NCBI GenBank assembly: GCA_045612065.1
Contig: JAZKYH010000073.1
Location: forward strand, 29,731 to 93,730
DNA: 64,000 nucleotides
Source: UBA1189 sp045612065
Lineage (GTDB): Bacteria; Bacteroidota; Bacteroidia; Bacteroidales; Bacteroidaceae
Direction: 5' to 3'
Position 1 is the stretch's first letter; every line of letters starts with the position of its first letter. Positions 61,685-64,000 of the stretch are shown here, piece by piece. The notes beneath the pieces were generated by a model. It did no database searches. It had not been told where the DNA came from and was given only the letters and a program-made list of their open reading frames with translations. Made by a program: the position numbers and the translations under genes.

Positions 61685-62842
61685 ATGCGAAAACTAAAAA
61701 CGCTCTTGCTTGGTGCGTTGCTCCTCGTCGTAGGTGCAGTGAAAGCCGATGTAGCCACTATGGACAAGGTGGTGATTAGCTCCTTGGATGTCGTTCCAGG
61801 CAGCGACGAGGTGTTCTCCTTCACCGTGAGCCTCGAAGGTTCGGATGTCTATTACACGGCTTATCAGGTCGATTTGCAATTCCCCGATGGGTTAGAGCCG
61901 GCATATACCAACAAGGGAGCTCTTCGCGTGTCGATGGTCAAGCCCAGCCTCTATCCCTACAGTATTGAGGAGGAAGAGAATGAAGATGGCGAGATTGAAG
62001 AGGTGAAATCCTATACGCACACACTGAGTTGCGCCTTCAATGAGGATAACACCTTACGTGTCGCGGTCCTCAGCACCTCCAACGAGGAATTCACTAAGAC
62101 CTCGGGCAATCTCTTCAAGGTCTATGTCAAAGCCCTGCCTTACCTCAAGCCAGGTGATGTGGAGATTCAGGTGAAGAATGTTATGTTTGTCGGTAAAGAT
62201 GAGGTCAAGCACAATGCCGAGGATTATGTGAGTACCGAAGTGCAAGCAGCTCCTACCAGCACCGTTACGCTCAAGGTGTCGGCATCGAATAAGTACGGAA
62301 CCTGTATTCTTCCCTTCGACTATGAGCTCCCCGCCGACGGCTCACTTGAGGCATATGGCTGCAGTGAGTATACCGACGATGCCCTCTTGCTGGAGGAGGT
62401 CACTGAACTCGCTGCCTACACCCCCTATATCCTGTACAGCGAGACCGGCTTCTCGGCCACGCTTACTGGCTATGTCGATGCCAGCAAGTATCCCGCGGGC
62501 GGTGTTGCCAAGAGCGGCTACCTGATGGGTACCCTCGTGCAGACCGAGCTCACCGAGGCCTCCTGCTATGTAATGCAAAACCAAGGCTCAGGACCGATGT
62601 TCTATCAGGTAGATCCCGCCAGCCCCTTCCTGCTTTCTGCAGGAAAGTGCTATGTAGAGCTCCCCACAGGCATCAAGGCCAAAGCCCTCCGCATCGGCGG
62701 AAACACGACGGGAGTAGACAATAATTGTGAATTGTCAATTGTGAATTGTGAATTAATCTACAATTTACTCGGCCAGCGTGTCGACCACATGCTCCCCGGC
62801 CGCATCTACATCGTGAATGGAAGAAAAGTTGTAGCTAAGTAA
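61685..62842 (+). CDS. Secreted protein with cohesin-like N-terminal domain
   Basis: 385 residues with a signal peptide (KLKTLLLGALLLVVGAVKAD). Residues about 25-190 have the strand pattern of cohesin-like or type A beta-sandwich domains (VVISSLDVVPGSDEVFSFTV; YQVDLQFPDGLEPAY). Residues about 200-340 form a second beta domain often found in Prevotella exported proteins (YGTCILPFDYELP; YVELPTGIKAKALRI). It ends IYNLLGQRVDHMLPGRIYIV and NGRKVVAK. A five-heptad tract encodes the CELSIVNCELI segment before the tail. No catalytic motif is seen; a binding or scaffolding role is inferred. Confidence 0.8.
   Translation: MRKLKTLLLGALLLVVGAVKADVATMDKVVISSLDVVPGSDEVFSFTVSLEGSDVYYTAYQVDLQFPDGLEPAYTNKGALRVSMVKPSLYPYSIEEEENEDGEIEEVKSYTHTLSCAFNEDNTLRVAVLSTSNEEFTKTSGNLFKVYVKALPYLKPGDVEIQVKNVMFVGKDEVKHNAEDYVSTEVQAAPTSTVTLKVSASNKYGTCILPFDYELPADGSLEAYGCSEYTDDALLLEEVTELAAYTPYILYSETGFSATLTGYVDASKYPAGGVAKSGYLMGTLVQTELTEASCYVMQNQGSGPMFYQVDPASPFLLSAGKCYVELPTGIKAKALRIGGNTTGVDNNCELSIVNCELIYNLLGQRVDHMLPGRIYIVNGRKVVAK
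62723..62757. repeat. Five-heptad tract inside the 385-residue protein gene
   Basis: Units aattgtg, aattgtc, aattgtg, aattgtg, aattaat. They encode NCELSIVNCELI, a doubled seven-residue peptide directly before YNLLGQR. Confidence 0.8.
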
Positions 62843-62860
62843 CAAACAAACTAAAAAGAA

Positions 62861-62952
62861 CTGTCCCTCTAAATTAGGGGGACGCCGACGCGAAATGAGC
62901 GTCGGTTGCGACGAAGGAAGCTTTAGCTTCCCCGAGGAGTACCAAAGGGACA
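62861..62952. repeat. Three-way-junction-like palindromic element
   Basis: An outer stem TGTCCCT (62861-62867) pairs with AGGGACA (62946-62952). Inside are two hairpins: CCGACGC (62885-62891) with GCGTCGG (62899-62905), and GGAAGC/GCTTCC at 62917-62932. The remainder of the 206-bp gap shows no gene. It looks like an interspersed repeat rather than a terminator. Confidence 0.5.
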
Positions 62953-63048
62953 ATGAAATTAAACGGAACGAAGCGGAGGGGGTATTAATGTTAAACCTCC
63001 ATACATTATCCACTATATCCAAAGTAAACAAACTAAAAACATAACAAT

Positions 63049-64000
63049 ATGAAACGCTTTAAGAATCTTACAGTCATCGTGGCCATGTTACTTTGCAGTA
63101 TCACGCAGGCTTTTGCTGAGACTATCACATTGAATGATTGGACATCGACTAATCATGCAGATGGTAGTACAAGTTCTGAAACGTATACCTTCATGGTATC
63201 ATTAGCGGCGGCCAAATTCTCTTTTGATTGGTCGGTAAGCAGTGAATTGAACTATGATTGGCTTATTGTTTCTTTGGATGGAACCCAAATCTTGAGGGAA
63301 AGTGGAGAACGTACTGGCGAGTATATTGACTATCTCTCATCAGGAGTGCATACGTTGGAGATGTCATACACAAAGGATGGAAGTGCGAACAATGGTGATG
63401 ACCGAGCAATAGTATCAAATATCACTTTATCTGGAGTAACAATGTTTTCTTTAAGCGATGTGTCCTATGTCGTTTATGAGAACTCTACAGCCTGCGTGGT
63501 GGATTTTTCTGGTTCTAATAAAGATGTCATCATTCCTTCGTCGATAAATGTTGAAGGTGATGTTTATAACGTAAATTCGATAGGCTCAAGAGCCTTCGCA
63601 AATTGTCGGGATGTGGAGAAAATTATTATTCCTGAGTCCGTTTGTAGTATTGGGCAAGGAGCATTCTCCGGTTGTACGGGGGAACTGACGGTTCTCTGTA
63701 ATATTCCCCCTTATGCTTTTTATGCCGCAGCATTTTCAAAGGTTATTATCGGTGAGAGTGTGACTTCGATAGGTAGTTCTGCTTTTTCTAATTGCGGTAG
63801 TCTTAGCTCCATTACTATTCCTGCGAGTGTGACTTCGATAGGTAGTTCTGCTTTTTCTAATTGCAGTAGTCTTAGCTCTATTACTATTCCTGCGAGTGTG
63901 ACTTCGATAGGTAGTTCTGCTTTTTCTAATTGCGGTAGTCTTAGCTCCATTACTATTCCTGCGAGTGTGACTTCGATAGGTAGTTCTGCTTTTTATAATT
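63049..64000 (+). CDS. BspA-like leucine-rich repeat surface protein (runs off the window end)
   Basis: About 317 residues are visible, from the ATG at 63049. The signal peptide is MKRFKNLTVIVAMLLCSITQ plus AFA. Residues about 25-130 form a beta domain (jelly-roll-like). From about residue 140 come LRR_5/BspA repeats (SIGSRAFANCRDVEKIIIPE). From 63756 the repeats become almost identical 23-residue units (SVTSIGSSAFSNCGSLSSIT). BspA-like proteins bind host proteins or other bacteria. The C-terminus is outside the window. Confidence 0.88.
   Translation, partial: MKRFKNLTVIVAMLLCSITQAFAETITLNDWTSTNHADGSTSSETYTFMVSLAAAKFSFDWSVSSELNYDWLIVSLDGTQILRESGERTGEYIDYLSSGVHTLEMSYTKDGSANNGDDRAIVSNITLSGVTMFSLSDVSYVVYENSTACVVDFSGSNKDVIIPSSINVEGDVYNVNSIGSRAFANCRDVEKIIIPESVCSIGQGAFSGCTGELTVLCNIPPYAFYAAAFSKVIIGESVTSIGSSAFSNCGSLSSITIPASVTSIGSSAFSNCSSLSSITIPASVTSIGSSAFSNCGSLSSITIPASVTSIGSSAFYN
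63756..64000 (+). repeat. Near-identical 69-bp tandem repeats in the BspA-like gene
   Basis: Copies start at 63756, 63825, 63894 and 63963, each 69 bp (23 codons), differing at only a few bases. They continue past the window end. Such uniform repeats imply recent expansion or homogenisation. Confidence 0.92.

Overview
The window looks like chromosome of a gut or oral type Bacteroidales bacterium, most likely Prevotellaceae-like. The reasons are Bacteroidetes-type promoters (TTTG, about 20 bp, TAnnTTTG) ahead of many genes, secreted proteins ending in the (Y/F)DLxGRR...GIYIVNGKKVVIK-type tail, BspA-like leucine-rich repeats, and conserved Bacteroidales gene clusters. The genus is an inference. 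No rRNA, tRNA, CRISPR array, integrase or transposase was seen.

Region 1-3870: two secreted proteins on the minus strand (one cut by the window edge, one calcineurin-like phosphoesterase), then about 2 kb of repeat-rich DNA with a single gene, a GxxExxY-family PD-(D/E)XK protein, lying between two roughly 300-bp direct repeats. Region 3871-9071: a tight minus-strand operon lptB, secreted M6 metalloprotease, polA. Region 9297-32950: a 24-kb minus-strand surface-glycan block. From upstream to downstream it holds a 2820-residue protein (transglutaminase-like, leucine-rich, GH95 fucosidase and metzincin protease parts in one chain), a 59-residue peptide, a 2342-residue lectin-like protein, a paralogous 65-residue peptide, a GH33 sialidase, and a sialidase fused to a sialate-O-acetylesterase-like SGNH domain. 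Together these would remove sialic acid (including O-acetylated forms) and fucose from host mucin-type glycans and cut the protein core.

Region 33000-36500: a DUF3987 gene and an HU-like gene. Two inverted arrays of a 12-bp iteron (consensus TTTCGGCATAA) bracket the DUF3987 gene. One array abuts the HU-like promoter and the other lies upstream of the 2820-residue gene's promoter. Region 36536-44283: conserved envelope cluster on the minus strand (coaX, outer membrane protein, TPR protein, lptC, CNNM/CBS protein, PpiD/SurA-like foldase). Region 44314-61570: housekeeping genes: trpS, a START-like protein, lptF/G-type permease, ribBA, aspartate-type aminotransferase, a stand-alone wza/wzc pair, a coiled-coil protein with zapA, rny, nadK, pdxJ, exbB-exbD-tonB, and a low-molecular-weight phosphatase. 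Region 61685-64000: two secreted proteins, the second a BspA-like repeat protein cut by the window end.

The most unusual cross-cutting signal is a set of degenerate 7-bp-period tracts. They sit either directly upstream of start codons or inside genes at one fixed place: just before the C-terminal (Y/F)(D/N)LxGRR tail of four unrelated secreted proteins. The four in-gene tracts are all five heptads (35 nt) long. The mirror-image iteron arrays and the four-module 2820-residue protein are the other two leading observations.
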